This document shows, in pieces, positions 18,873 to 28,179 of a stretch of 64,000 nt of DNA. The notes beneath the pieces are model-generated. The model had not been told where the DNA came from, did no database searches, and saw only the letters and a list, made by a program, of their open reading frames with translations. The stretch comes from Polaromonas sp. (GTDB taxonomy: Bacteria; Pseudomonadota; Gammaproteobacteria; Burkholderiales; Burkholderiaceae_C): contig NZ_JACPOF010000017.1 in NCBI RefSeq assembly GCF_016185115.1, positions 248,001-312,000 on the forward strand, read 5' to 3'. Every line of letters begins with the position of its first letter. Within the stretch, counting starts at the first letter, position 1. Both the position numbers and the translations under genes were made by a program.

Positions 18873-19784
18873 TTAAGCGACGCCGTGGGTCTTGAACCAC
18901 TGGAGCGCACGTTTGAAACCGTCGTCTGCCGCTTCCTTGCGGTAGCTTGGGCGGTAGTCAGCGTGAAAGGCGTGTGGCGCGGAAGGGTAAACCACAAACT
19001 CGGAGGCTGCCGCAGCCTTGTTGCCCTTGGCAGCCGCGCTGGCCAGCGCATCCTTCATCTGGTTCACTGTGGTCAGCGGGATGCCGCCGTCCTGGCCGCC
19101 GTACAGGCCCAGCACCGGCGCTTTGAGGCCTGCGGCAAGATCCAGTGGGTTGGTCGGCGACAGGGGCGACGGGGTGCCGACGAGGCGGCCATACCAGGCA
19201 ACCCCGGCCTTCACATTTTTGCTTTGCTCGGCGTACAGCCAGGTGATGCGGCCACCCCAGCAAAAGCCGGTGATGCCGACCTTCTTGAGATTGCCGCCAT
19301 TGGCGCCTGCCCACTTCACGGCACCGTCCAGATCAGCCATGACCTGCGCATCCGGCACCTTTGAAACCACCTCGGTCATCAGCTTGGCCATCTCGCTGTA
19401 TTTGCTGGGGTCACCCTGGCGCGCGTAAAGTTCGGGGGCAATCGCCAGGTAGCCGGCCTTTGCAAAACGGCGGGCGGTGTCGGCAATGTACTCATGCACA
19501 CCGAAAATTTCCTGGATCACCAGGACGACCGGCAGGTTCTTTTTATTGGCAGGAGCTGCGTAAAAAGCCGGCACCTTGAAACCGTTGACTTCAAAACTCG
19601 TTTCACCCGTCTTCAGGCCTTCCGAGGACGTCTTGATGGCAGTCTGCGCCATGATGGGCATGGCTGTTGCGGCATAACCCACACCCAGCGCGGTCTTCAG
19701 CGCCGTACGGCGGCTTGCGCCGGCCTCGGTAGTCTGGCCGGGCAGCAGTGCGTCAAATTCGGTTTTCAGGTCATTGTTCAGCAT
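18873..19784 (-). CDS. Dienelactone hydrolase-family protein, Tat-exported
   Basis: A 303-residue alpha/beta hydrolase of the carboxymethylenebutenolidase family. The triad is Cys175 in GFCWGG, Asp in GGQDGGIP and His in SAPHAFHADYRPSY. An N-terminal SRRTALKTALGVG segment (residues 24-36) is a twin-arginine signal, so it is probably periplasmic, unusual for the soluble catabolic enzyme. Dienelactone hydrolase proper acts in chlorocatechol breakdown; no other genes of that pathway are near, so the substrate is unknown. Confidence 0.9.
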   Translation of the reverse strand: MLNNDLKTEFDALLPGQTTEAGASRRTALKTALGVGYAATAMPIMAQTAIKTSSEGLKTGETSFEVNGFKVPAFYAAPANKKNLPVVLVIQEIFGVHEYIADTARRFAKAGYLAIAPELYARQGDPSKYSEMAKLMTEVVSKVPDAQVMADLDGAVKWAGANGGNLKKVGITGFCWGGRITWLYAEQSKNVKAGVAWYGRLVGTPSPLSPTNPLDLAAGLKAPVLGLYGGQDGGIPLTTVNQMKDALASAAAKGNKAAAASEFVVYPSAPHAFHADYRPSYRKEAADDGFKRALQWFKTHGVA

Positions 19785-20013
19785 GAAGGTTCCTCAGTTT
19801 TTGAATGAAAGGCAGGTCGACACCGACCATCTGAGTCTATTCGGTCAATATAGTTCTTGCCAGTACAGGGAAATACCGATCAGTATTTTCCCTTGGTTCA
19901 CAGAAGACGCCACGCAGACAAATCGCCTTTTATCCTACAGCGCCGAAGACGGCTTGCGCCCAGACTTCATGACTTGGCCCTCTGAAATCCACCACCAGAA
20001 CAGGAACCCAACC

Positions 20014-20319
20014 ATGACATTCAAACGGTTTTTCGTCCCGGCCGCCCTCGCATGCATCCTCAGCGCATGCGCCCAGCAACAACACGTGCCCGCCATGCCG
20101 CCACCCCCCATGGCAGGCCAGTGCAACGCGGCCGCTGCCCAGTTCGCGCTGGGCGGTACGGCCACTACGGCGCTTGTCGAAGAAGCGCGCAAGCGTTCCG
20201 GGGCCTTGACGGCACGGGTGATAGCCCCCGGTCAGATCGTCACCATGGAGTACAGCGCGCAGCGCCTCAATATCGACGTCAACGCCGCCAATTCGGTGAT
20301 GAACCTGCGTTGCGGCTAG
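20014..20319 (+). CDS. Peptidase inhibitor I78-family lipoprotein
   Basis: A 101-residue protein with a lipoprotein signal (ALACILSAC; lipidated Cys at about residue 17) and an I78 inhibitor core: CNAAAAQFALG, ALVEEARKRSGA, IAPGQIVTMEYSAQRLNIDV and a final Cys, giving the conserved disulfide. These proteins block serine proteases. The ATG at 20014 follows an AGGAA; the frame is open further upstream without a signal peptide. It converges on the kinase gene with only three bases between stops. Confidence 0.88.
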   Translation: MTFKRFFVPAALACILSACAQQQHVPAMPPPPMAGQCNAAAAQFALGGTATTALVEEARKRSGALTARVIAPGQIVTMEYSAQRLNIDVNAANSVMNLRCG

Positions 20320-20322
20320 AAA

Positions 20323-21750
20323 CTAGGGTGCGTCGAGCAACTGAAACGGCAGTGCCTGCTTGACCAGTATCACGGTGCATGGCGCTTCCATCGCCACCTT
20401 GATGGGTACTGTGGCCACCAGGCGCTGCATCTTCAGCCCGTGGGTCGCAGCGCCCATCACGATGACGCTGACCTGGTTGCCCGCCGCGTACTGCACCAGC
20501 GCATGCGCAACATCGCCCGCCTCCAGTACATGGCAGGATATCTGATGCCCCATCAGGCCCAGCGGCTGCGCCCACTGCCGCATCTGGGTCAGGTAGCGGC
20601 GGTGCACACTGGTCTCGCTGGTCGCGTCACTTGATGCGCTGGTCTGGCCAGCTGCGATCACCGTCACACACGCCAGGCGGGCACCAGGGCGGGTCCCAAG
20701 TGCCCGTGCAACAGCCTGCCGCAGCGAGTAGAACGTGGCATCCGTCGTATCCTGATGCGGCAGCGCCACCATGACGATAGGGACTTCCTCGATCTGGCGG
20801 GTCGGCAGGGGACTGGGCTGGTAGTGCATGCCGGCCGCCTTCAGCCAGCGCTTGAGGTGTGTTCCCAGACTGGTACCTTTGGTGCGCAGGCCACGTTCAG
20901 TCACGATGACCTGTTCGGGATGCCGAAGGTCAAACGCCAAATGCGCCGCGGATGGGTAGCGTTTGGCCGCCTCGGGCTCCAGGCAGCGCATGATGACCTC
21001 CTGCAGCCATGGCGGTAACTGGGGCTGCAGCCTGCGCGGCGGCGTCGGGTCCATCCACAGACGCTGGCGCAGCCCACCGACGGTCTCGGGCGCGCCAAAC
21101 GGCAACTCTCCGGTAGCCAGCTGGTAGAGCATCACGCCAATCGCAAAGATATCGCTGCGCGGATCACCCCGCACGCCAACCACTTGCTCGGGCGCAATCC
21201 AGGCCGGCGAACCCACGGCCTTGCGCAGTTGTTCAGCAAGCAGATCAGGGTAGTGCGCATGGCAGGACAGACCGAAGTCGAGCAACACGGCGCTCCCGTC
21301 GGGCCGGATCAGCACGTTTGCGGGCTTCAAGTCCAGGTGCACGGTGTCTTGCTGGTGCAGGCTGTGTGCAGCCATCGCCACAGCGCCGCCCAGGCGGGTC
21401 AGCTCATCCAGGTCGGGACGCAGCGGCGCATCCACCCACTGCTGCAGGGTTGCCCCCTGGACATACTCCATCACCAGGTAGGGGACGTTTTCAAGGTCCC
21501 CTGCCGCCACAAAACGCGGCACGTGCGGACCTGTCACAAGCTGCAATATCCTGTGTTCGACTTCAAAGCTGACGATGTTTTCGGCACCATCGCCAGCCGT
21601 CATGCGCGGAATTTTCATGACCATGGGGAAACCGGGATCCCTGGCTCCGTGGGTGTAGTGCACGCGATAAATGTGAGCCATGCCACCGGAATGGACGCAC
21701 CCGTCAATCGTGAAACCGTCCAGTTCAGAGCCGGGCTCCATCAGCTTCAT
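20323..21750 (-). CDS. Serine/threonine protein kinase fused to a UspA-like domain
   Basis: A 475-residue protein. The Hanks-type kinase domain (about residues 10-280) has the ATP-anchoring Lys46, catalytic loop HLDLKPAN at 138-145 and DFG at 158-160, so it should be active. It continues into a universal-stress-protein-like domain from about residue 320, ending with the nucleotide-binding VIVMGAATHG and CTVILV. No membrane anchor is seen. The start overlaps the stop of the phosphoesterase gene by four bases, so kinase and phosphatase-type enzyme are made together. Confidence 0.9.
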   Translation of the reverse strand: MKLMEPGSELDGFTIDGCVHSGGMAHIYRVHYTHGARDPGFPMVMKIPRMTAGDGAENIVSFEVEHRILQLVTGPHVPRFVAAGDLENVPYLVMEYVQGATLQQWVDAPLRPDLDELTRLGGAVAMAAHSLHQQDTVHLDLKPANVLIRPDGSAVLLDFGLSCHAHYPDLLAEQLRKAVGSPAWIAPEQVVGVRGDPRSDIFAIGVMLYQLATGELPFGAPETVGGLRQRLWMDPTPPRRLQPQLPPWLQEVIMRCLEPEAAKRYPSAAHLAFDLRHPEQVIVTERGLRTKGTSLGTHLKRWLKAAGMHYQPSPLPTRQIEEVPIVMVALPHQDTTDATFYSLRQAVARALGTRPGARLACVTVIAAGQTSASSDATSETSVHRRYLTQMRQWAQPLGLMGHQISCHVLEAGDVAHALVQYAAGNQVSVIVMGAATHGLKMQRLVATVPIKVAMEAPCTVILVKQALPFQLLDAP

Positions 21751-22502
21751 CGTCCCAGCTCCAGCCGGTCGGCAAAGTAAGCCGGCAGGCCTGCCTGCCG
21801 AATGGCGACCGCCGCCCCACGGTGGTCGTAAGCGACGCGGTGAAAGGTCAGTTGCAGTGTGTTTGTGTCAAACACCGCGTACATGGCCTGCTGGTTGCCG
21901 TCCCGGGGTTGGCCGACCGAGCCCACTGTGGCCAGCCAGTGTCTGTGTGCAGGTACTGGAATGGCCACACCAGCCGCAGGCGTGAACTTCATCAGCCCCG
22001 CATCACTGCCGGCGCCCCGGTAATACAGGGTTTGAAAATGAACATGGCCGCCAAACACATGGCGTACCGCTGGCGATGTCACGGCGGCCAGGCTTGCGGC
22101 GGCGGCGCGCTCGTCTGTCACGTAGCGCCAGAGTTCAGGGTGGTCCGCGCTGGCATGCACCAGCAACACCGAGTCCTGCTCGACAACCATGGGCAGGCTG
22201 TCCAGAAATTGGCGCTGGCTGCTGTCAAGTTGGTCGTGGGTCCATCTGGCTGTGCTGTCTCCCACAGTTGTAGCCTGCAGCGGCGGCGTAACGGCCTGCA
22301 CGTCGTGGTTGCCCTTGATGACGAGCGCACCCTGCCCGGCCAGTGCCTGCACCCGCTGCACCACAGCCACGGGATCAGCGCCGTAACCGACAAAATCACC
22401 CAACAACGCAAATTTCTGTACACCCTGCGCGTGAGCATGCGCCAGGCATGCATCAAGGGCCTGAATGTTCGCGTGAATGTCTGACAGCAAAGCCAGCTTC
22501 AT
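21747..22502 (-). CDS. Metallophosphoesterase (YfcE/MPE-like)
   Basis: A 251-residue calcineurin-type phosphoesterase. All metal motifs are present: SDIHAN, GDFVGYG, GNHD and GHVHFQT. It could remove phosphate from proteins or nucleotides. Because it is translationally coupled to a Ser/Thr kinase, it may be the opposing phosphatase. A standalone housekeeping phosphodiesterase is the alternative. Confidence 0.9.
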   Translation of the reverse strand: MKLALLSDIHANIQALDACLAHAHAQGVQKFALLGDFVGYGADPVAVVQRVQALAGQGALVIKGNHDVQAVTPPLQATTVGDSTARWTHDQLDSSQRQFLDSLPMVVEQDSVLLVHASADHPELWRYVTDERAAAASLAAVTSPAVRHVFGGHVHFQTLYYRGAGSDAGLMKFTPAAGVAIPVPAHRHWLATVGSVGQPRDGNQQAMYAVFDTNTLQLTFHRVAYDHRGAAVAIRQAGLPAYFADRLELGR

Positions 22503-22603
22503 GGGGTTCCTGATGTTGTTGGTCGCCTCATGCGGCCATCATGCCGCAAGGCACTGATGGCAAACTTGTCACACATCAAGCAGTTGCAAGGCAACCGGGC
22601 ACG

Positions 22604-25453
22604 CTAGTGCGCTTTTTCCCAGTTGGGTCCGATGCCGATTTCAGCGAGCAGCGGGGCCTTCATGACGGCGACACCGGCCATGAGGCGAGGAATTTCAACA
22701 CGCACCCACTCCACCTCGGCCTCCGGCACCTCGAACACCAGTTCGTCGTGCACCTGCATGATCATTTTTGTGCCGCGCTTTTCATCGTCCAGCACCTGCT
22801 GCACCCTGTTCATGCTGAGCTTGATCAGGTCTGCCGCCGTACCCTGCATGGGCGCATTGATGGCAGCACGCTCGGCGCCACCACGGCGCGGGCCGTTGGG
22901 TGAATTGATCTCGGGCAAATACAGGCGCCTGCCAAACACGGTTTCAACATAACCCTTGGCTTTGGCCGACAGGCGGGTTTCATCCATGTAGTTTTTAACG
23001 CCGGGATACCGCTGGAAATACTTGTCGATATAAGCCGCCGCAGCCTTGGTCTCAATGCCCAGGTTGCGGGCCAGGCCAAAGCTGCTCATGCCGTAAATCA
23101 GCCCGAAGTTGATCACCTTGGCGTAACGGCGCTGCTCGCTGCTGACCTGTTCTACCGGCACGCCAAACACTTCGGCGGCCGTTGCGCGGTGCACGTCAAT
23201 GCCTTCCGTGAATGCGCGCAGCAATGCTTCGTCCTCACTGATGTGCGCCATGATGCGCAGCTCGATCTGCGAGTAGTCGGCACTGGCTATCACGCTGCCC
23301 GGCGGCGCCACAAAAGCCTCACGCACGCGCCGGCCCTCTGCGGTCTTGACAGGTATGTTCTGCAGGTTGGGGTCGTTGCTCGACAGGCGCCCCGTCACCG
23401 CCACAGCCTGCGCATAGTGGGTGTGCACCCTGCCCGTTCGCGGCAAGGCGAGCTGGGCCAGTTTGTCGGTGTAGGTGCCCTTGAGTTTGCTCAGGGAGCG
23501 GTGCTCCAGCAGCTTGGCCGGCAAGGGGTAGTCCTCGGCCAGTTTTTCGAGTACTTCCTCATCAGTGCTGCGTGCGCCGCTGGGAGTTTTCTTGATGACC
23601 GGCATGCCCAGCTTGTCGAAAAAGATCTCGCCCAGCTGTTTGGGGCTGCCCAGGTTGAACGGCTGTCCGGCAATCTCGTAGGCTTCGGCCTCAAGCTGCA
23701 GGATGCGCTGGCCCAGTTCATGGCTTTGGGTTGCCAGCATGGGCGCATCAATCAGTACGCCGTTACGTTCTATGCGGTAGAGCGTTTCGCTGCTTTTCAT
23801 CTCCAGTTCGTAGATAAAGCCGAGCTTGTCGTTGGCCTCTATCTGCGGCCAGAGCACGCGATGCACATCCAGCGTCTGGTCCGAGTCCTCGCAGGAATAC
23901 TCGGCCGCCTTGGCGATATCGACCTGGTTGAATTTAATCTGGTGCGAGCCCTTGCCGCACAGGTCTTCGTAATTGATACCGCTGCGTCCCACATGCCGCT
24001 CGGCCAGGCTGGCCAGGCCGTGCGGTTTGTGCACTTCGAGCACATAACTTTGCAGCATGGTGTCGTGGGCGTAACCCTGCACCTCAATGCCGTGATTCGC
24101 AAACACGTGGCGATCATATTTGACGTGCTGGCCCAGTTTCGGTTTGGCCGGGTTTTCAAGCCAGGGCTTCAGCCTTGCCAGCACTTCGTCACGCGGCAGT
24201 TGCGCCGGTGCATCGGGGTAGTCATGGGTGAGGGGTATATAAGCTGCCTCGCCGGGGTTGACACTGAAACTCAGCCCCACGATTTGCGCCAGCATTTCAT
24301 CGAGCGAGGTGGTTTCGGTGTCCAGGGCCACAAGTTCAGCCGCTTCGATTTTCGCCAGCCAGGCATCGAACAAGTCCCAGCTCAGGATGGTGTCATAGCG
24401 AAGATTGGTGGTGCGTTCGGCGAGCGGTACGTCAGCATGCGCGTCCGCTGCGGTTCGTTCGGCTGGCTCATCGAAGAGGCCGGGTGAACCCGAATCTGCC
24501 GGTGCAGCTTTTTTTGCCGGCGGGTGCCGGCCTTCCAGGCCCCCGACCATCTCGGGCGGGGTGCTTTCGACATCAATCTGCCGCACCAGCCCCTTGAAAC
24601 CGTATTTCTCGTAGAAATCCCTCAACTCGTCTGTCTGCTGTGCGCCCATGGCAATCGCATCCAGCGCGGGCAGGCCGTCAATGTACTCAGCCAGCTCACA
24701 GTCTTTTTTGATGGTCAGCAGCTCACGGCCTTTGGGCAGCCAGTCGAGCGAGCTGCGCAGGTTCTCGCCCACCACGCCCTTGATGTCTGCGGCTTTGGCC
24801 ACCAGCGCATCCAGGGAGCCGTATTCGAGCAGCCACTTCACCGCTGTTTTGGGGCCGACCTTGGGCACACCGGGCACGTTGTCAACCGCATCGCCCACCA
24901 GCGTCTGGTAATCAACCATCAGGCGCGGCGGCACGCCGAACTCGGCCTCGACGCCTGCCAGGTCGCGGCGGCGGTCGTTCATGGTGTCAATCACCGTGAT
25001 GTTCTCGTCGACCAGCTGGCTCAGGTCCTTGTCGCCGCTGGAGATGATGACTTCAATGCCCTGGCTTGACGCCGTGCAGGCCAGCGTGCCGATCACGTCA
25101 TCGGCCTCGACGCCCGGGACATCAAGCACCTTCCAGCCCAGCAGGCGCACCACTTCATGGATGGGCGCCACCTGGCTGCGCAGGTCGTCGGGCATGGGGG
25201 ATCGCTGGGCCTTGTATTCAGGGTACAGCGCATCGCGGAAGGTCGGGCCCTTGGCATCAAACACGCAGGCGGCGTAATCGGCGCGCACGTCCTTGCGCAG
25301 TTTCTGCATCATGTTGATCATGCCGCGTATCGCCCCCGTCGCAGGGCTGGCAGGGTCCCCCGGCCTGGCGCGCAGGTCAGGCATGGCGTGAAAGGCCCTG
25401 TAGAGGTAGCTGGAGCCGTCGACCAGCAGAAGGGTTTTTTTGTCAATGCTCAT
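22604..25453 (-). CDS. polA: DNA polymerase I
   Basis: A 949-residue three-domain polymerase. The 5' nuclease (about 1-300) starts with LLLVDGSSYLYRAF. The proofreading domain (about 350-540) keeps the ALDTETTSLDEM acidic site, so 3'-5' exonuclease activity is expected. The polymerase domain has ASADYSQIELR, RRYAKVINFGLIYGM and the C-terminal VHDELVFE. It fills gaps in repair and removes Okazaki primers. The gene is in its usual place near thrB for Burkholderiales. Confidence 0.98.
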   Translation of the reverse strand: MSIDKKTLLLVDGSSYLYRAFHAMPDLRARPGDPASPATGAIRGMINMMQKLRKDVRADYAACVFDAKGPTFRDALYPEYKAQRSPMPDDLRSQVAPIHEVVRLLGWKVLDVPGVEADDVIGTLACTASSQGIEVIISSGDKDLSQLVDENITVIDTMNDRRRDLAGVEAEFGVPPRLMVDYQTLVGDAVDNVPGVPKVGPKTAVKWLLEYGSLDALVAKAADIKGVVGENLRSSLDWLPKGRELLTIKKDCELAEYIDGLPALDAIAMGAQQTDELRDFYEKYGFKGLVRQIDVESTPPEMVGGLEGRHPPAKKAAPADSGSPGLFDEPAERTAADAHADVPLAERTTNLRYDTILSWDLFDAWLAKIEAAELVALDTETTSLDEMLAQIVGLSFSVNPGEAAYIPLTHDYPDAPAQLPRDEVLARLKPWLENPAKPKLGQHVKYDRHVFANHGIEVQGYAHDTMLQSYVLEVHKPHGLASLAERHVGRSGINYEDLCGKGSHQIKFNQVDIAKAAEYSCEDSDQTLDVHRVLWPQIEANDKLGFIYELEMKSSETLYRIERNGVLIDAPMLATQSHELGQRILQLEAEAYEIAGQPFNLGSPKQLGEIFFDKLGMPVIKKTPSGARSTDEEVLEKLAEDYPLPAKLLEHRSLSKLKGTYTDKLAQLALPRTGRVHTHYAQAVAVTGRLSSNDPNLQNIPVKTAEGRRVREAFVAPPGSVIASADYSQIELRIMAHISEDEALLRAFTEGIDVHRATAAEVFGVPVEQVSSEQRRYAKVINFGLIYGMSSFGLARNLGIETKAAAAYIDKYFQRYPGVKNYMDETRLSAKAKGYVETVFGRRLYLPEINSPNGPRRGGAERAAINAPMQGTAADLIKLSMNRVQQVLDDEKRGTKMIMQVHDELVFEVPEAEVEWVRVEIPRLMAGVAVMKAPLLAEIGIGPNWEKAH

Positions 25454-25551
25454 GCGATGGCATTGTCGGGGATATCAGCCGCCCTCCCGGGACAGAAGCC
25501 AAACCGCTGCCTGACCCCTGCGACACCCTTGTCCAGGCCGGTGCGAAGCCC

Positions 25552-25816
25552 AGGACGTGTTAACAATTAAACGAATGAGCGATAGTGCCCCAGGCGGCCT
25601 GATGCAAGGCGCTGTGAGGGCCGTGTGGCCTGCCACACAATCGAGCAGCAACGCCGCAGCAGGTCGTCTGGGGCACTTTCCCTGCGGGTTGGCCCCAGAT
25701 GGGGCGTCTGCTTTGTCGCACGGCTTGCCAATAGCGGTGCTATTGGCAGCGCCGCGCTTCGCGCATCCATCCCCATCTGGCGCCAACGCTCATCCGTTTA
25801 ATTGTTAACACGTCCT
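25552..25816. repeat. 265-bp palindromic element A (30-base terminal inverted repeats)
   Basis: The ends AGGACGTGTTAACAATTAAA and its complement form 30-base arms with one mismatch (25552-25581, 25787-25816). Inside are nested stems: AGTGCCCCAG (25584)/CTGGGGCACT (25668); GTGTGG/CCACAC (25623-25638); GCCCCA/TGGGGC (25692-25705); TTGGCCCCAGATGGG paired with its near complement near 25770; and TGCCAATAGC/GCTATTGGCA (25726-25748). It has no convincing coding sequence and lies between divergent polA and a small exported protein gene. Architecture matches element B at 33597. Confidence 0.9.
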
Positions 25817-25827
25817 AGAATGCAGGC

Positions 25828-26208
25828 ATGAAACAAGTTCTGCCATCCTCATGTCGTGCCGTGGTCGTTGCTGCGCTGCGTGCCTTGCCGGTGGCGACAG
25901 TTTCAATGGCCCAAACTTCTGCCTCACCTGCTGCGCCAGCTGCGGTAACGCCTGCACCCGACGCCGCTCCCCCGGCGCAGGGTCGTCCGGACAAGGCCGG
26001 GCAGCGCATACGCACCGAAGACGCCGGGGTCCGCATCGATGAGTTGCGCGTGGGCGGTGAAACGCAAAGCATCACCGTGCAGCCCAAAACCGGTATCAAT
26101 GTGCCGGCTTACGAAGTCCGACCTTCGGATACGGCCAAAAGCAGCTCTCCTTCATCCTCCAGCAGCGACACCAACGGTGCCCGCGTCTGGAATGTCCTGA
26201 AGTTTTAG
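25828..26208 (+). CDS. Small conserved exported protein of unknown function, next to thrB
   Basis: A 126-residue protein with an N-terminal hydrophobic signal (about residues 1-28), a Pro/Ala linker and a conserved core RIRTEDAGVRIDELRVGGET, then SITVQPKTG and a C-terminal RVWNVLKF. Homologues I recall sit beside polA or thrB in Burkholderiales, but no function is known. It starts 11 bases after palindromic element A, so A may carry or affect its promoter. Confidence 0.75.
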   Translation: MKQVLPSSCRAVVVAALRALPVATVSMAQTSASPAAPAAVTPAPDAAPPAQGRPDKAGQRIRTEDAGVRIDELRVGGETQSITVQPKTGINVPAYEVRPSDTAKSSSPSSSSSDTNGARVWNVLKF

Positions 26209-26239
26209 GGCTTGCTTACCCTAGTACCATCGCTGTTTC

Positions 26240-26255
26240 GTACAAATTCTTGTAC
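26240..26255. promoter_or_regulatory. Dyad upstream of thrB
   Basis: Perfect six-base arms GTACAA and TTGTAC are separated by ATTC, 25 bases before the thrB ATG. It could be an operator; the regulator is unknown. Confidence 0.35.
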
Positions 26256-26280
26256 CTACCCGTAAGGTTTAGTTTCAGGC

Positions 26281-27237
26281 ATGGCCGTTTTTACCGAGGT
26301 CTCGTTCGACGAGGCCGATGATTTCCTGCACACGCTGGATCTGGGCAAACTTGAGTCCATCAAGGGTTGCGCCGGCGGCATTGAAAACACCAATTTTTTT
26401 GTCGATACCGACAAGGGCCGGTTTGTCCTCACGCTGTTCGAGCGGCTGACGTTCGAGCAGTTGCCGTTTTATCTGCACCTGATGAAGCATCTGGCAGAAC
26501 GCGGCATTCCCGTGCCTGACCCTGCGGCCAACGCGAGCGGGCAGATCCTGCACAAACTCAAGGGCAAACCCGCCGCAGTCGTGAACCGCCTGCGCGGCAG
26601 CAGCGAGCTCAAGCCCCAGGCCAGCCACTGCGCCCAGGTCGGTGAAATGCTGGCGCGCATGCACCTCGCGGGGCTGGACTACCCCAGGCGGCAGCCCAAC
26701 CTGCGAGGCCTGGCCTGGTGGAACGAGACCGTGCCCGTGGTGCTGCCCGAGGTCACGCCCGAGCAGCACAGCCTGCTTCTGGGCGAGCTGGCCTACCAGA
26801 ACCATATTGCGGCATCGTCTGCTTACACCGCCCTGCCGAGCGGCCCCATACATGCCGACCTTTTCCGCGACAACGTGATGTTTGAGGACGGCCAGCTCAC
26901 CGGCTTTTTCGACTTTTACTTTGCCGGCTGCGACACCTTTTTGTTTGACATCGGTGTCTGCCTGAACGACTGGTGCGTCGATGTGGAAACCGGTGTGCAT
27001 GAAGAAGCACGCGCAAAGGCATTCATAGCCGCCTATCAGACAGTCCGCAAGCTGACCGCGCAGGAGCGTGCATTGCTGCCTGCAGCGCTGCGCGCCGGGG
27101 CACTGCGCTTCTGGGTGTCACGCCTCTGGGATTTCCACCTGCCGCGTGAAGCTGCAGTGCTTCAGCCGCATGACCCCGGTCACTTTGAACGCGTGTTGCG
27201 CCAGCGCGTGCTGCACCCGGTCCTCATGCCGGCCTGA
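26281..27237 (+). CDS. thrB: Homoserine kinase (choline-kinase-fold type)
   Basis: A 318-residue enzyme that phosphorylates homoserine in threonine biosynthesis. It belongs to the ThrB form common in alpha- and betaproteobacteria, not the GHMP type: N-terminal MAVFTEVSFDEA, GGIENTNFFV, and the phosphotransfer motif IHADLFRDNVMF followed by FDFYFAGCD. Length is standard. It stands alone with a short leader. Confidence 0.95.
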   Translation: MAVFTEVSFDEADDFLHTLDLGKLESIKGCAGGIENTNFFVDTDKGRFVLTLFERLTFEQLPFYLHLMKHLAERGIPVPDPAANASGQILHKLKGKPAAVVNRLRGSSELKPQASHCAQVGEMLARMHLAGLDYPRRQPNLRGLAWWNETVPVVLPEVTPEQHSLLLGELAYQNHIAASSAYTALPSGPIHADLFRDNVMFEDGQLTGFFDFYFAGCDTFLFDIGVCLNDWCVDVETGVHEEARAKAFIAAYQTVRKLTAQERALLPAALRAGALRFWVSRLWDFHLPREAAVLQPHDPGHFERVLRQRVLHPVLMPA

Positions 27238-27357
27238 AACCGGGCCCGCCAGGGGTGGCAGGTTACGCTTGGCAACCATTGCGCCACACACCCGATGCCG
27301 CCCTGGCGCCTTTTTTTGAACTTCCAAGCTTTTGCGCGCCCCAACCGGCCTTCCACC

Positions 27358-28179
27358 ATGAAACTCAATATTGTTCCGGCACGTACAGGCATCACCTGGG
27401 TCAAGCTCGGCCTGAAAACCTTTCTTCAGCAGCCACTGGCCATGTCCGGCCTGTTCTTCATGTTCATGGCCGTGCTGTCGGTGGCGACGCTGCTGCCCTT
27501 TATCGGATCTGCCCTGGCGCTTGCCCTGCTACCCGCAGCCACGCTGGGCCTGATGGCCGCGACGCAGGAGGCGACCAAAGGGAAATTCCCCATGCCCTCC
27601 ATCCTCATCAGCGCCTTCCGCGCCGGCAAGCAGCGCATGCGCGCCATGATGGTGCTGGGTGCGCTTTACGCCGTGGGCTTTCTGGTCTTGATGGGCATAT
27701 CGGCGCTGATTGATGGCGGGCAGTTCGCAAAGCTCTATCTGGTGGGCGGCAAGATCACCCAGGAGATGGTGACGCAAGACAATTTCCAGCTGGCGATGTG
27801 GGTCACCATGCTGCTCTACATCCCGCTGTCGCTGCTGTTCTGGCACGCCCCGGCGCTGGTGCACTGGCATGGCATACCGCCGGTGAAAAGCCTGTTTTTC
27901 AGCCTGATGGCCTGCTACAAAAACTGGGCGGCACTGGCCGTTTACGGTCTCGCCTGGGCCGGCATCTTCATGGGCGCCATGGTGCTGCTGACGCTGATTG
28001 CCGTGCTGCTGGGTAACCCCAACATCGCCGTGATGGCGCTCTTCCCGGTGGCACTGCTGGTGATGGCGATGTTTTTTACGTCGATTTTTTTCACCTTTCG
28101 TGATAGCTTCACTGACACCCCCGACCCCTCAACGCCAGCCCCGGACGCGCCGGCTGCTTTTTCAGGAGACTCCACATGA
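27358..28179 (+). CDS. BPSS1780-type multispan membrane protein of unknown function
   Basis: A 273-residue membrane protein with about five or six helices and the entry motif KLNIVPARTGITWVKLG seen in a betaproteobacterial family of unknown role. The C-terminus is a short Pro/Ala tail. ATG 27358 is chosen because family members start at MKL-IVPA; the upstream frame is not conserved. Its stop overlaps the FecR-like gene by four bases. Confidence 0.8.
   Translation: MKLNIVPARTGITWVKLGLKTFLQQPLAMSGLFFMFMAVLSVATLLPFIGSALALALLPAATLGLMAATQEATKGKFPMPSILISAFRAGKQRMRAMMVLGALYAVGFLVLMGISALIDGGQFAKLYLVGGKITQEMVTQDNFQLAMWVTMLLYIPLSLLFWHAPALVHWHGIPPVKSLFFSLMACYKNWAALAVYGLAWAGIFMGAMVLLTLIAVLLGNPNIAVMALFPVALLVMAMFFTSIFFTFRDSFTDTPDPSTPAPDAPAAFSGDST

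Noticed and set aside
18873..19784. Chlorocatechol degradation cluster
   Set aside because: Only one dienelactone hydrolase-like gene, with an export signal and no pathway partners.
23189..24487. 432-codon open frame on the plus strand inside polA
   Set aside because: Antisense shadow of a fully conserved DNA polymerase I gene.
25557..25808. Short open frames within palindromic element A on both strands
   Set aside because: They follow the palindrome's symmetry and have no ribosome binding site or protein-like composition.
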